From: Lachnospiraceae bacterium UBA3821
Lineage (GTDB): Bacteria > Bacillota > Clostridia > Lachnospirales > Lachnospiraceae
Length of the DNA: 24,447 nucleotides
Direction: 5' to 3'
Assembly: GCA_002368865.1 (NCBI GenBank)
Contig: DFDT01000222.1
Span: 1 to 24,447, forward strand
A program made the translations under genes and the position numbers. Of this stretch, positions 1-8,099 are shown piece by piece. The notes beneath the pieces are model-generated. The model searched no databases. It saw only the letters and a program-made list of their open reading frames with translations, and had not been told where the DNA came from. How positions within the stretch are numbered: the stretch's first letter is position 1; every line of letters begins with the position of its first letter.

Positions 1-2
1 TG

Positions 3-1640
3 CCGGCGGCGGTTCTTTACAGCCTGATCAAGGACCTTTTGGAGGGAACGCTGACCCGGGACAGGATTCCGTTCTATGTGATCGCTTCTGTCATCATACT
101 GGCACTGATCGCCCTGGCCAATTTTATCCAGTATAATGCAACTTTTCTCACTACATACAGAGAGAGCGGAGTGAGAAGGACTGCGCTTGCCGAAAAACTC
201 AGGAAGCTCCCTTTGTCCTACTTCGGGAAAAAGAATATTGCTGATCTGACGACAAATATCATGGGGGACTGCGCTCAGATCGAGACGGCATCCAGCCACT
301 GGATCCCGGAACTGATCGGCGCGGTTATTTCCGTCACGCTGGTGGGAATAAGTCTTTTCTTTGCCTTTGACTGGAGAATGGTGCTTGCAAGCTTCTGGGT
401 CATACCGATTGCCTTTTTCATTATCATTACCTGTTCGGGAGCGGAGAAAAACGCGGTCAGGAAAAACCAGGCAGTTAAACTTGCCATGACGGACGGAATA
501 CAGGAATGTCTGGAGGCCATCAGGGATCTCAGGGCCAACAATGCAGAAAACAGATATATGGATGAACTGGAAGGAAAAATAAGGGATGTGGAAAAGCAGG
601 CTCTTTTTACAGAACTGAAAATGGCGCTGTATGTAAATTCGGCGGCCATCATTCTGAAGCTGGGAATCGGAACCACTGCTGTTGTGGGTGGAGCACTATT
701 TGCAAAAGGAGAGATTTCGGTGCTTACTTTCTTTATGTTCCTCATGCTGGTGGCAAGACTGTACGATCCTATGCAGATCACATTACAGAATTTTGCGGCG
801 ATCATTGCCACAGGCATTCAGTGCGAAAGACTGGATGAAGTATTATCGACAGAAATTCAGGCCGGTTCGGAAAAGATGAAGAATGAAGGGTATGATATTG
901 TATTTGACCATGTGGGCTTTCAGTATGCGGACGATACAGATGTGCTGAGAGATGTAAGTTTTACTGCGAAACAGGGTGAGGTCACGGCGCTGATCGGACC
1001 GTCCGGAGGAGGGAAAACGACCGTATCGAGGCTGGCTGCCAGATTCTGGGATGTGAATGAAGGTCGGATTACACTGGGCGGTGTTGATGTTTCAAAGATC
1101 GATCCGGAGGAGTTACTTAAAAATTATTCTATTGTATTTCAAGATGTCACGCTTTTTAACAATACGGTTATGGAGAACATCCGAATCGGAAAAAGCGGTG
1201 CAACGGACGAAGAGGTGATGGAAGCGGCAAGATTGGCGAATTGCGAGGAATTTGTAAACCTGCTTCCGAATCGGTATAATACCTATATCGGAGAAAACGG
1301 AAGTGAGCTGTCAGGCGGCGAGAGGCAGCGAATATCCATTGCGAGGGCTTTCCTGAAGGATGCTCCCGTGATTCTGCTCGATGAGGCTACGGCATCCCTT
1401 GATGCGGAAAATGAAGCGGCAATTCAGGAAGCACTCTCCAGACTGATCAAGGATAAGACGGTTCTGATCATTGCCCATAGGATGAGAACCATAGCGAATG
1501 CGGATCATATTGTAGTGCTTCAGGATGGGGTAGTAGCGGAAGAGGGTAGTCCTGAATTTCTTTCCGGACATGACGGTATATACAGCCGTATGAAAGCACA
1601 GCAGATGAAAACACAAAGCTGGAAGATTGCACGCGAATGA
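3..1640 (+). CDS. ABC exporter half-transporter (TM domain + ATPase), 5' partial
   Basis: The frame is open from the left edge, so the gene starts outside the window. The TTG at position 39 is an internal leucine codon, not a start. The first part encodes a membrane domain of the ABC type-1 exporter fold, with hydrophobic helices and a long cytoplasmic loop. The ATPase follows: Walker A GPSGGGKT at 996-1019, the Q-loop in VFQDVTLF, the LSGGE signature from 1308, Walker B ILLDEA with Asp at 1380-1382 and catalytic Glu at 1383-1385, and the switch His in IIAHR. All catalytic motifs are intact. Such halves normally work as dimers, often with a partner encoded next door, which here would lie upstream of the window. 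The substrate cannot be told from sequence; drug, peptide or lipid export are family possibilities. It ends 2 bp from the convergent MATE gene. Confidence 0.93.
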   Translation, partial: PAAVLYSLIKDLLEGTLTRDRIPFYVIASVIILALIALANFIQYNATFLTTYRESGVRRTALAEKLRKLPLSYFGKKNIADLTTNIMGDCAQIETASSHWIPELIGAVISVTLVGISLFFAFDWRMVLASFWVIPIAFFIIITCSGAEKNAVRKNQAVKLAMTDGIQECLEAIRDLRANNAENRYMDELEGKIRDVEKQALFTELKMALYVNSAAIILKLGIGTTAVVGGALFAKGEISVLTFFMFLMLVARLYDPMQITLQNFAAIIATGIQCERLDEVLSTEIQAGSEKMKNEGYDIVFDHVGFQYADDTDVLRDVSFTAKQGEVTALIGPSGGGKTTVSRLAARFWDVNEGRITLGGVDVSKIDPEELLKNYSIVFQDVTLFNNTVMENIRIGKSGATDEEVMEAARLANCEEFVNLLPNRYNTYIGENGSELSGGERQRISIARAFLKDAPVILLDEATASLDAENEAAIQEALSRLIKDKTVLIIAHRMRTIANADHIVVLQDGVVAEEGSPEFLSGHDGIYSRMKAQQMKTQSWKIARE

Positions 1641-1642
1641 AG

Positions 1643-2998
1643 TCACATATGTTTCAGGCACCACAGCATGACAGAGCCGCCGAATAGGAAGGACGCAATA
1701 TCCGCTATGGGCTGAACGCAAAAGAGTCCTGTCATGGCATCCAAGCCTATGAGGGTAAAGAACGGCGGCAGCAGGTAGAGCAGGGGAATATAAAACAGTC
1801 CCTGACGCGATATGGAGATCCACAGCGCTGTGAAGTATTTGCCGATGTTTTGCGCAAACATGCTGCTGAGGGCATAGACACCCATGAAAGGAAGGCTGAT
1901 GCACTGAAGCCGCAGAATCTGTGTACAGAGTTCTATGACCTCGGGATTCTTACTGAAAATTGCCGAGAGAGGCTCTGCAAAAATTGCAAGAATGACTGTT
2001 GCCGCGATCAGGAATACGGTTCCGATCGCGGTACTTAATTTCAGGGCTTTTTTCACTCTGTCGTATTTTCCCGCACCGTAATTCATGGCGCATACGGGCT
2101 GAAAACCCTGTCCCCAGCCGATCATGATCATGTAGAAAAGAGCTGCGACCCTCCCGGCGATCGTAAGGGCAGCAATTGTTTCTTCGCCGTAGTCTGCGGC
2201 AATCATATTCAGCAGTATGGCAGCAACGGAGGTGATGCCCTGCCTGGAGAAATTGGGTGCACCGCCCACCAGGATATGATAGAGTCTGCCGCCGCGAAGA
2301 CTCACACGATGAAGGCGCACCGGGATATTTCCGTTATGCATGGAAAGGAGTGTCAGGACCACTGCGCCCAGTAATTGACCGGCAAAGGTTGCCCAGCCTG
2401 CGCCGATAAAGCCCATCCTGCAGACAAAGATAAAAATAGGATCCAGGATCATATTACAGAGCATGCCTGACATCAGACCGATCATGCCGTCTTTTACATT
2501 GCCGCACAGACGCATTTGGTTGTAAAGGGTTGTGGCATACAGAGAAAATGGGACAGTACAGAGCATGACGCGGAGATATTGTGTGCTGTATTGCAGCAGG
2601 CTGTCCGAAGCATCGCCGCCCAGAAAAGCAGCGACTCTTTCCACCGAAAAAAACATGGTCAGGCAGAGTGCTATCCCTGTTGCAAGGGCAAGCACGATGC
2701 CGGTGGAGGAGAGAATGGCGGCCTCGTCGTCATTCCCCGCGCCAAGGCTGCGGCTCATGGCGTTGCCACTGCCGTAGCCGAACCAGAAACCGAGCGCCTG
2801 AATAAAGCTCACGAAGCTGAAAGCTATGCCGATGGCAGCCGTCATACTCTTATTTCCCAACTGACCGATGAAAAAGGTGTCCGTCAGATTATAGATCATG
2901 GTCACCAGCATGCCGATGATGGTAGGGATGGCCATGCGTACCAATAATGGGAGGATCGGTTTGGTCAGTATCATTTCACGTCGTTGTTCTTTCGTCAT
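1643..2998 (-). CDS. MATE family multidrug/Na+ efflux transporter
   Basis: The protein has 451 residues, the usual length for the family, and is hydrophobic throughout with a pattern that fits twelve membrane helices. It begins MTKEQRREMILTKPILPLLV, followed by helix 1 with IPTIIGMLVTMIYNLTDTFF, a typical MATE opening. The frame stays open upstream to 3289, but that stretch is basic, unrelated to MATE and lies inside the dikinase gene. The ATG at 2998 is preceded by AGAGGA at suitable spacing, so I place the start there. MATE proteins export cationic or other drugs and metabolites by H+ or Na+ antiport across the inner membrane. It is the third gene of the TetR-dikinase-MATE operon, 23 bp after the dikinase stop, suggesting export of the compound sensed by TetR. 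The substrate is unknown. Confidence 0.92.
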   Translation of the reverse strand: MTKEQRREMILTKPILPLLVRMAIPTIIGMLVTMIYNLTDTFFIGQLGNKSMTAAIGIAFSFVSFIQALGFWFGYGSGNAMSRSLGAGNDDEAAILSSTGIVLALATGIALCLTMFFSVERVAAFLGGDASDSLLQYSTQYLRVMLCTVPFSLYATTLYNQMRLCGNVKDGMIGLMSGMLCNMILDPIFIFVCRMGFIGAGWATFAGQLLGAVVLTLLSMHNGNIPVRLHRVSLRGGRLYHILVGGAPNFSRQGITSVAAILLNMIAADYGEETIAALTIAGRVAALFYMIMIGWGQGFQPVCAMNYGAGKYDRVKKALKLSTAIGTVFLIAATVILAIFAEPLSAIFSKNPEVIELCTQILRLQCISLPFMGVYALSSMFAQNIGKYFTALWISISRQGLFYIPLLYLLPPFFTLIGLDAMTGLFCVQPIADIASFLFGGSVMLWCLKHM

Positions 2999-3021
2999 TT
3001 CTTTTTTCCTCTTACAATCTT

Positions 3022-5538
3022 CTAACAGGCGCTTACCACGCCTTTGTCCCCGTCTACTTTGATGGTATCGCCGTCCTTGAATTTTGAAGTGGCAAATCCT
3101 ACGCCCAGTACAGCGGGGATGCCGAATTCTCTGGCAACAATGGCTGCATGACTTAAGGAGGAACCGGTGTCCGCTACCACCGCGGAAGCCAGCGCAAAAA
3201 GCGGTGTCCATTCCGGATCGGTGAGTTCGCAGACCAGGATGTCGCCTTTTTTCATCTTGTAGAATTCCGCCGGGCTGTGAACAATGCACACGGTTCCCAC
3301 AGCGGTACCGCTGCTTCCGCTGATCCCTTTCAGAACTTCCCCACTCATATCGAACACCAGCAGTTTGGAGGCATCCCAGACTTTTTGGGAAAGAGGATGT
3401 TTTGCGTTCCTTCGCTTTATCTTTTCCTGTTCCGCATCGTTCAGAGCACCGCGCTCGCAGGCCGCAAGCAGCTCCTGATAGAACAGATTGGATATTCCTT
3501 CCACGTGGTTGGCATCACCGAGGAAAAGCTGATTTAATCTTGCCAGACATTTTCTGACATAGTAGAAGAGTGTCTCCCACAGATACTGACTTTCCTCACG
3601 CACAATATGAAAGAGGCGGAAATGCTCAATCTCTTCTTTCAGTGCAGGATATTTCCCGCCGTAGAGAACAGACAGCTTTTGCAGCATCTCCTCATATTCT
3701 TTGGCAGGATCTTTGTCGGATACGGTATTTTCCTCCTGGGTGCTTCCAGAGAGAAGCGGACGGAGGATGTTTAATAACCGATCCGGGTCTTCATGCAGCG
3801 TTTTTGCCTCAATGCAGTAGCAGTTGAAATCCGATTTGAAGCCGTTTCGTGCAAGAAAGGCAGAGAAGTATGCATTGCTCTCGGGAAATGCCTTTGTGAG
3901 TTCGGCATACCGCATGCCGGAGAGGATTGCGCTGCAAAGAGGAGCATTTTTTTGGATCGTCTCCGCCAGTGTTGCCACTTCCCTGGTGATCACAGCGGTT
4001 TTGTTGTCCAGTCCTCTGTAGAGGTCATAATTGGTATATTTCTTATTGATGCGCTGTACAGCCTTGGTAAGTTTACCGCCCAGAGCAGAGGGGAAGAGAG
4101 CGTATTTGAATCGGTCGTAGCAAAGCTCCCCCAACAGTTCATAGGCGTCGGAGAGAAATCTGCCGCATTCCTTTGCGGACATCTGATCAAAATCCAGTTT
4201 CTGAAGTTCTGTAATCTGCTTTTCATAGCGCGGCATAAATGCATTACATTGTTCCGCACAATAGCGGAAGTCTTTTATCTTTTTGATAAGGCCGGGCAGC
4301 CTGACAATATTTTTGGTGATACCCTTGTGGGGATCGGGAAGTGTCATGATGCCGTCATCATCTATCCGGGGATCACTGGTGATCGCAATGCCACCTTCAT
4401 GGAAAATTTTGGCTTTCTGGGTATTGATCTGGATCATCAGATCGTAGTCCAGAGGTCTGTATGCGTAGGGCATTTTCTCCAACTGGAAAGCCATATTTTC
4501 TTTCAGCGGTCCGCTGATCCGGCTGTCCTTTATATACTCTGCGATGAGGGCAGCCTCTTCCTGTTCATCCGTCTTTTTGCCAAGCGTCGTGATCGCTCTG
4601 GCTTGCAGGATATAGGTTTTTCCCTGGCGGATTGCCCACTCGATATCCATGGGATGTCCGTAGTGCTCTTCGATCCTTCTGCCTGCCAGACATAGGTCTT
4701 TTATCTCTGCATCATTCAGACAGCGCATATCCTGCGTAGCTGCATCCACCGCTATTTCACGGGTATTTTTCTCGTCATATACAATCTGGGTCTTCTTGCT
4801 GCCAAGCTCGTAGCTGACCACGCGGCCGTCCTTGCCGCACAGGATGGAATCCGCGGTGACTCTGCCGCTGACCACACTTTCGCCAAGACCGTAGCTGGCA
4901 TTGATCTGCATTTGCGAGGAATCCTGTGTCACGGGATTGACGGTAAAAAGCACACCTGCCTTTTCGGATTCGACCATCTCTTGAATCACGACGGCAAGCG
5001 CCACACTCAATTGATCATAGCCTTGATTCAGGCGGTAGCAGACTGCCCGGTCTCCCCAGAGGGAGGCGTAGCATTTCTTGATATGGGTGAGAACTTCTTT
5101 GGTGCCGCGCACATTCAGATAGGTTTCCTGCTGCCCGGCAAAGCTGGCGTCAGGAAGATCTTCCGCGGTGGCAGAGGATCGCACTGCCACGCGGGCGCCA
5201 TCACGGACGGTAAGCGCCTCATCGTTTAAAAGTTCCTTGTAGCTTTGGGTTACCTCCTTCGCCAGATCGGCAGGGAATTGTCCCTCCAGGATCAGGGCGC
5301 GGAGTTTGCCGGCCGCAGCACAGAGTTTTGCTTCATCGGTGCCGGCTTCTTTTAACAGAGCGGCAAAATGATCTGTATAGTTGTTGTGGCGGATGAAATA
5401 GCGGTAGGCTTCTGCAGTCACGACAAAGCCTGCGGGCACCGGAATGTCTGCGGCGGTCATTTCGCCCAGGTTGGCGCCTTTTCCGCCGGCCACAGCCACA
5501 TCATCTTTATGGATCTTGCTAAAATTCAGGGTATACAT
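3022..5538 (-). CDS. PEP-synthase-like dikinase, rifampin-phosphotransferase-type architecture
   Basis: The protein has 838 residues. The start is the ATG at 5538, preceded by AAGGAGG at good spacing; an earlier ATG at 5565 lacks such a site. Residues 1 to about 325 form the ATP-binding PPDK_N domain (GGKGANLG at 18-25, [18 protein letters not shown] at 120-137, then [10 protein letters not shown] and DIEWAI). A long middle domain of about 400 residues follows. The C-terminus is the swivelling phosphohistidine domain with [17 protein letters not shown] and the catalytic His at residue 797. The C-terminal PEP/pyruvate TIM barrel of true PEP synthase is absent. This ATP-middle-His order and size match rifampin phosphotransferase (Rph), which transfers the beta-phosphate of ATP to the drug. 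It lies between a TetR regulator (39-bp gap) and a MATE pump (23-bp gap), supporting a role in modifying a small molecule. The actual substrate is unknown. Confidence 0.85.
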   Translation of the reverse strand: MYTLNFSKIHKDDVAVAGGKGANLGEMTAADIPVPAGFVVTAEAYRYFIRHNNYTDHFAALLKEAGTDEAKLCAAAGKLRALILEGQFPADLAKEVTQSYKELLNDEALTVRDGARVAVRSSATAEDLPDASFAGQQETYLNVRGTKEVLTHIKKCYASLWGDRAVCYRLNQGYDQLSVALAVVIQEMVESEKAGVLFTVNPVTQDSSQMQINASYGLGESVVSGRVTADSILCGKDGRVVSYELGSKKTQIVYDEKNTREIAVDAATQDMRCLNDAEIKDLCLAGRRIEEHYGHPMDIEWAIRQGKTYILQARAITTLGKKTDEQEEAALIAEYIKDSRISGPLKENMAFQLEKMPYAYRPLDYDLMIQINTQKAKIFHEGGIAITSDPRIDDDGIMTLPDPHKGITKNIVRLPGLIKKIKDFRYCAEQCNAFMPRYEKQITELQKLDFDQMSAKECGRFLSDAYELLGELCYDRFKYALFPSALGGKLTKAVQRINKKYTNYDLYRGLDNKTAVITREVATLAETIQKNAPLCSAILSGMRYAELTKAFPESNAYFSAFLARNGFKSDFNCYCIEAKTLHEDPDRLLNILRPLLSGSTQEENTVSDKDPAKEYEEMLQKLSVLYGGKYPALKEEIEHFRLFHIVREESQYLWETLFYYVRKCLARLNQLFLGDANHVEGISNLFYQELLAACERGALNDAEQEKIKRRNAKHPLSQKVWDASKLLVFDMSGEVLKGISGSSGTAVGTVCIVHSPAEFYKMKKGDILVCELTDPEWTPLFALASAVVADTGSSLSHAAIVAREFGIPAVLGVGFATSKFKDGDTIKVDGDKGVVSAC

Positions 5539-5577
5539 GTGAATTCCTCCTTCTATGCAGTGCACTATGAAATATGA

Positions 5578-6174
5578 TTACAGGATGATGAAACGTTCTG
5601 CGCCGCCGTCAATGAGAATGCGGAGCAGTTCGTCAAAATAATTACCGTCAAGCTGGATCTGGTCACTCATCAGAATGCCTGCGGCGGCAAAAAGGTTGAT
5701 CAGACCGTCGATGTCCACCGCTTTGACTGCATGATTGCAGAGCCAGTAGTCTGCCAGCCTGTTCAGAAAATCCGAATAGATCGCGGACATGCGGTTTGTG
5801 TCTTCGGCAGACTGTCTCCGAAGCTGACTCATACTGTCCTGATAAATAGGCTTTGTCAGAATCTTTTCCTTCAGGTCAATGCACCAGTTGTACAGCTGGT
5901 CTGCCAAAAATTTGCGGGGAGAAGCCAGGGACTCCGGGAAAAGCGGTACGATCGCCTCCAGCTTTTGCGCGGCTCTGTAGCGGATCACGTCCAATATCAA
6001 AGCGTCTTTGTCTTCCCAAAAGGTATAAAAGCCACCCTGTGAGATACCGGCGCGCTTGGTCAGTTCCCGGATGCTCAGGCTCTTTTTTCCCTGTTCATGG
6101 AAAAGCTCCAAGGCGCTTTCCATCAGTGCAATCTTTATTTCGGCCCGCTCTTCTTCGCTAAATGCTCTGCCCAT
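5578..6174 (-). CDS. TetR/AcrR family transcriptional regulator
   Basis: The protein has 198 residues. The N-terminal DNA-binding domain spans about residues 10-57, with the helix-turn-helix at about 34-53 (LSIRELTKRAGISQGGFYTF) followed by WEDKDAL, a classic TetR pattern. The remaining helical C-terminal half is the ligand and dimerisation domain and is not conserved enough to name the ligand. The ATG at 6174 has AAAGGAG about 10 bp upstream. It is the first gene of the minus-strand operon with the dikinase and MATE pump. Its promoter overlaps a perfect inverted repeat at 6203-6230, so autorepression relieved by a drug-like ligand is the likely mode (inference). The divergent ABC exporter pair shares the same intergenic region and could be co-regulated. 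Confidence 0.93.
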   Translation of the reverse strand: MGRAFSEEERAEIKIALMESALELFHEQGKKSLSIRELTKRAGISQGGFYTFWEDKDALILDVIRYRAAQKLEAIVPLFPESLASPRKFLADQLYNWCIDLKEKILTKPIYQDSMSQLRRQSAEDTNRMSAIYSDFLNRLADYWLCNHAVKAVDIDGLINLFAAAGILMSDQIQLDGNYFDELLRILIDGGAERFIIL

Positions 6175-6202
6175 GTATGTGTGTTCTCCTTTGATCTGTT
6201 AT

Positions 6203-6230
6203 CTATGAACAAATACAAAAATGTTCATAG
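6203..6230. promoter_or_regulatory. Probable TetR operator, 9-bp inverted repeat
   Basis: CTATGAACA at 6203-6211 and its exact reverse complement TGTTCATAG at 6222-6230 are separated by 10 bp, giving a 28-bp site. It lies directly downstream of the -10 of the TetR-operon promoter, covering the expected start of transcription. Operators of similar size are known for the TetR family (for example QacR and AcrR). Binding by the adjacent regulator is inferred. Confidence 0.72.
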
Positions 6231-6233
6231 CAT

Positions 6234-6262
6234 ATATTATCATCTTTGCCTGAGCGTGTCAA
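6234..6262 (-). promoter_or_regulatory. Promoter of the tetR-dikinase-MATE operon
   Basis: On the minus strand a perfect -35 TTGACA (6262-6257) is followed after 17 bp by TAATAT (6239-6234). GATAAT, 15 bp from the -35, is an alternative -10. Transcription should start near 6227, inside the inverted repeat, so a bound repressor would block it. Confidence 0.65.
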
Positions 6263-6273
6263 GTCCTTAACGC

Positions 6274-6303
6274 TTGCCTTTTTGTGGGTGAATGGTATAT
6301 GAT
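6274..6303 (+). promoter_or_regulatory. Promoter of the divergent ABC exporter pair
   Basis: TTGCCT (6274-6279) and TATGAT (6298-6303) are separated by 18 bp, a plausible sigma-A promoter. Transcription would start near 6310, just before the 14-bp palindrome at 6315-6328. Confidence 0.5.
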
Positions 6304-6314
6304 ACAGTTAACGG

Positions 6315-6328
6315 TTAGCGATCGCTAA
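6315..6328. promoter_or_regulatory. Perfect 14-bp palindrome TTAGCGATCGCTAA, probable second operator
   Basis: TTAGCGATCGCTAA equals its own reverse complement. It sits about 5-18 bases downstream of the predicted start of the ABC-pair transcript and upstream of the SD at 6346-6350. It shares no sequence with the inverted repeat at 6203-6230, so it probably binds a different regulator that is not encoded in the window (inference). Confidence 0.5.
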
Positions 6329-6356
6329 TTTGAAATCAGTGATATGGAGAATGCGT

Positions 6357-8099
6357 ATGTTCGATAAAAGATTGATGCAGATGTGTCCGGAAAGTAAAAA
6401 ATACATTGTAGGAAATATTGTGTTTCAGTGGTTTGAGCTTATTCTGAATGCGGTCATGATCGACATGATCGCTGCTATGGTGGAAGGGCTCTATGAAAAA
6501 AACGAGAATACCGAAACGATTTTGATCAGGGTAGGAATTCTCGGGGTGGCACTTTTCCTCCGATGGTTTGTGACGAAAGCAGCCATAAAAATGAGTTATC
6601 TTGCCTCGCGGACGGTGAAACGGGTGATGCGGGAACAGATTTATAAAAAGCTCCTGAAGCTTGGGAATACTTATCGGGAGCATGCGTCTACGGCGGAACT
6701 TGTCCAGGAATCGGTGGAAGGGGTAGAGCAGTTGGAAAGCTATTTCGGACAGTATGTGCCGCAGTTTTTTTATGCGTTTCTGGCACCGGTCACATTGTTT
6801 TTTCTGTTTGGCGCAGCCGGCAGTTTCCAAGTGGCAGCTGTGTTGCTTGTATGTGTTCCGCTGATCCCGGGAGCAATCATGATGGTTCAGAAGATTGCAA
6901 AGAAGCTGCTTTCAAAATATTGGGATCAGTATACGCGTCTGGGCAGCACCTTTCTGGAAAATTTACAGGGCATGACCACGCTTAAGACATATCAGGCGGA
7001 TGAATTTAAAAATGAACAAATGAATGCGGAATCGGAACATTTCCGGGTAGTGACCATGAAAGTGCTGACTATGCAGCTTAACTCAATCATTATCATGGAT
7101 TTCTTTACCTATGGCGGGGCTGCCCTGGGGATTGCGCTGGCGGGAAAGGCCTTTGTGGACGGGACGATTGGGCTGGCAGCTGTGATCTTTATGATATTGC
7201 TTTCTGCTGATTTCTTTTTGCCCATGCGTAGGCTGGGAAGCTATTTCCATGTTGCCATGAACGGTATGGCAGCCAGCGATCGGATCTTTCGGTTTTTGAG
7301 CGAGCCGGAGCCGGCTGAGAAAACCAAGGATTATCCGGATGGCAATCCGGATATCGAACTGAAGGATGTATGTTTTTCCTACACGTCTGACCGGGAGGTC
7401 CTGCATGAGGTATCGGTTCGGATGGAAAGCGGAAGTTTCACAGGAATTGTGGGCGAGAGCGGAAGCGGGAAATCTACGGTCGCTTCTCTTTTGATGGGAC
7501 GGAATACCGCGGCATCAGGAACAATCACGATAGACGGCGTCCGGCTGGATGAGATAAAAGAGGAAGCACTTTTGGAAAATATGACTTATGTAGGGCTTGG
7601 AAGTGTGTTTTTCAAGGGTTCGGTTCGAGAGAATCTCTTGCTGGCAGATTCGAAAGCAACAGACGAACGATTGTGGTCCGTGCTGGAAGAATGTAATATT
7701 GCAGGATTTTTTCAAGGTGAAAAAGGTCTGGATACGGAACTGACTGAGAATGCGGGAAATCTGTCCGGCGGACAAAAACAGAGACTTGCCCTTGCCAGGG
7801 CGTTGTTGCATGATTCGAAGATCTATATCTTTGATGAGGCGACCAGTAATATCGATGTGGAGAGTGAAGAAGTGATCCTGCGGGAGATCAAAGAGCTTGC
7901 GAAGTCCAAAACAATTCTGATGATCAGCCATCGGCTGGCAAATGTTGTGGAGGCGGACAGGATCTTCTGCATGGCGGACGGCAGGATCAAAGGCGCGGGA
8001 ACCCATGAGGAACTGCTCCTGAGCTGTGCGGAATATAAGAAACTGTGGGACACACAGAAAGAATTGGAAGCATTCGGAAAGGAGGGCAGAGCATCATGA
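6357..8099 (+). CDS. ABC exporter half-transporter, first of a heterodimeric pair
   Basis: The protein has 580 residues. ATG 6357 is chosen because GGAGA at 6346-6350 is six bases upstream; ATG 6351 is too close to it and TTG 6330 has no SD. The N-terminal six-helix exporter domain covers about residues 10-310. The ATPase has Walker A GESGSGKS from residue 366, signature LSGGQ from 469, Walker B FDEA with Asp493 and Glu494, and switch His525. The Q-loop is unusual: where a glutamine is expected (YVxQ) the sequence reads YVGL, with Leu414. Its stop overlaps the start of the next ABC gene in ATGA, so the two halves are translationally coupled and probably form a heterodimer in the cytoplasmic membrane. 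The substrate is unknown; the neighbouring TetR-dikinase-MATE operon hints at drugs. Confidence 0.93.
   Translation: MFDKRLMQMCPESKKYIVGNIVFQWFELILNAVMIDMIAAMVEGLYEKNENTETILIRVGILGVALFLRWFVTKAAIKMSYLASRTVKRVMREQIYKKLLKLGNTYREHASTAELVQESVEGVEQLESYFGQYVPQFFYAFLAPVTLFFLFGAAGSFQVAAVLLVCVPLIPGAIMMVQKIAKKLLSKYWDQYTRLGSTFLENLQGMTTLKTYQADEFKNEQMNAESEHFRVVTMKVLTMQLNSIIIMDFFTYGGAALGIALAGKAFVDGTIGLAAVIFMILLSADFFLPMRRLGSYFHVAMNGMAASDRIFRFLSEPEPAEKTKDYPDGNPDIELKDVCFSYTSDREVLHEVSVRMESGSFTGIVGESGSGKSTVASLLMGRNTAASGTITIDGVRLDEIKEEALLENMTYVGLGSVFFKGSVRENLLLADSKATDERLWSVLEECNIAGFFQGEKGLDTELTENAGNLSGGQKQRLALARALLHDSKIYIFDEATSNIDVESEEVILREIKELAKSKTILMISHRLANVVEADRIFCMADGRIKGAGTHEELLLSCAEYKKLWDTQKELEAFGKEGRAS

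Noticed and set aside
39..41. TTG as start of the first ABC gene
   Set aside because: The frame continues upstream to the window edge with typical membrane residues; the gene is truncated by the window.
2999..3289. 97-residue N-terminal extension of the MATE protein
   Set aside because: Basic, non-MATE sequence lying inside the dikinase gene; ATG 2998 has a good SD.
3793..4695. 300-codon plus-strand ORF
   Set aside because: Lies antisense inside the dikinase gene, which has clear domain motifs; no SD or family similarity.
3022..5538. Annotation as PEP synthase (ppsA)
   Set aside because: The C-terminal PEP/pyruvate-binding barrel is missing and the phosphohistidine domain is at the C-terminus.
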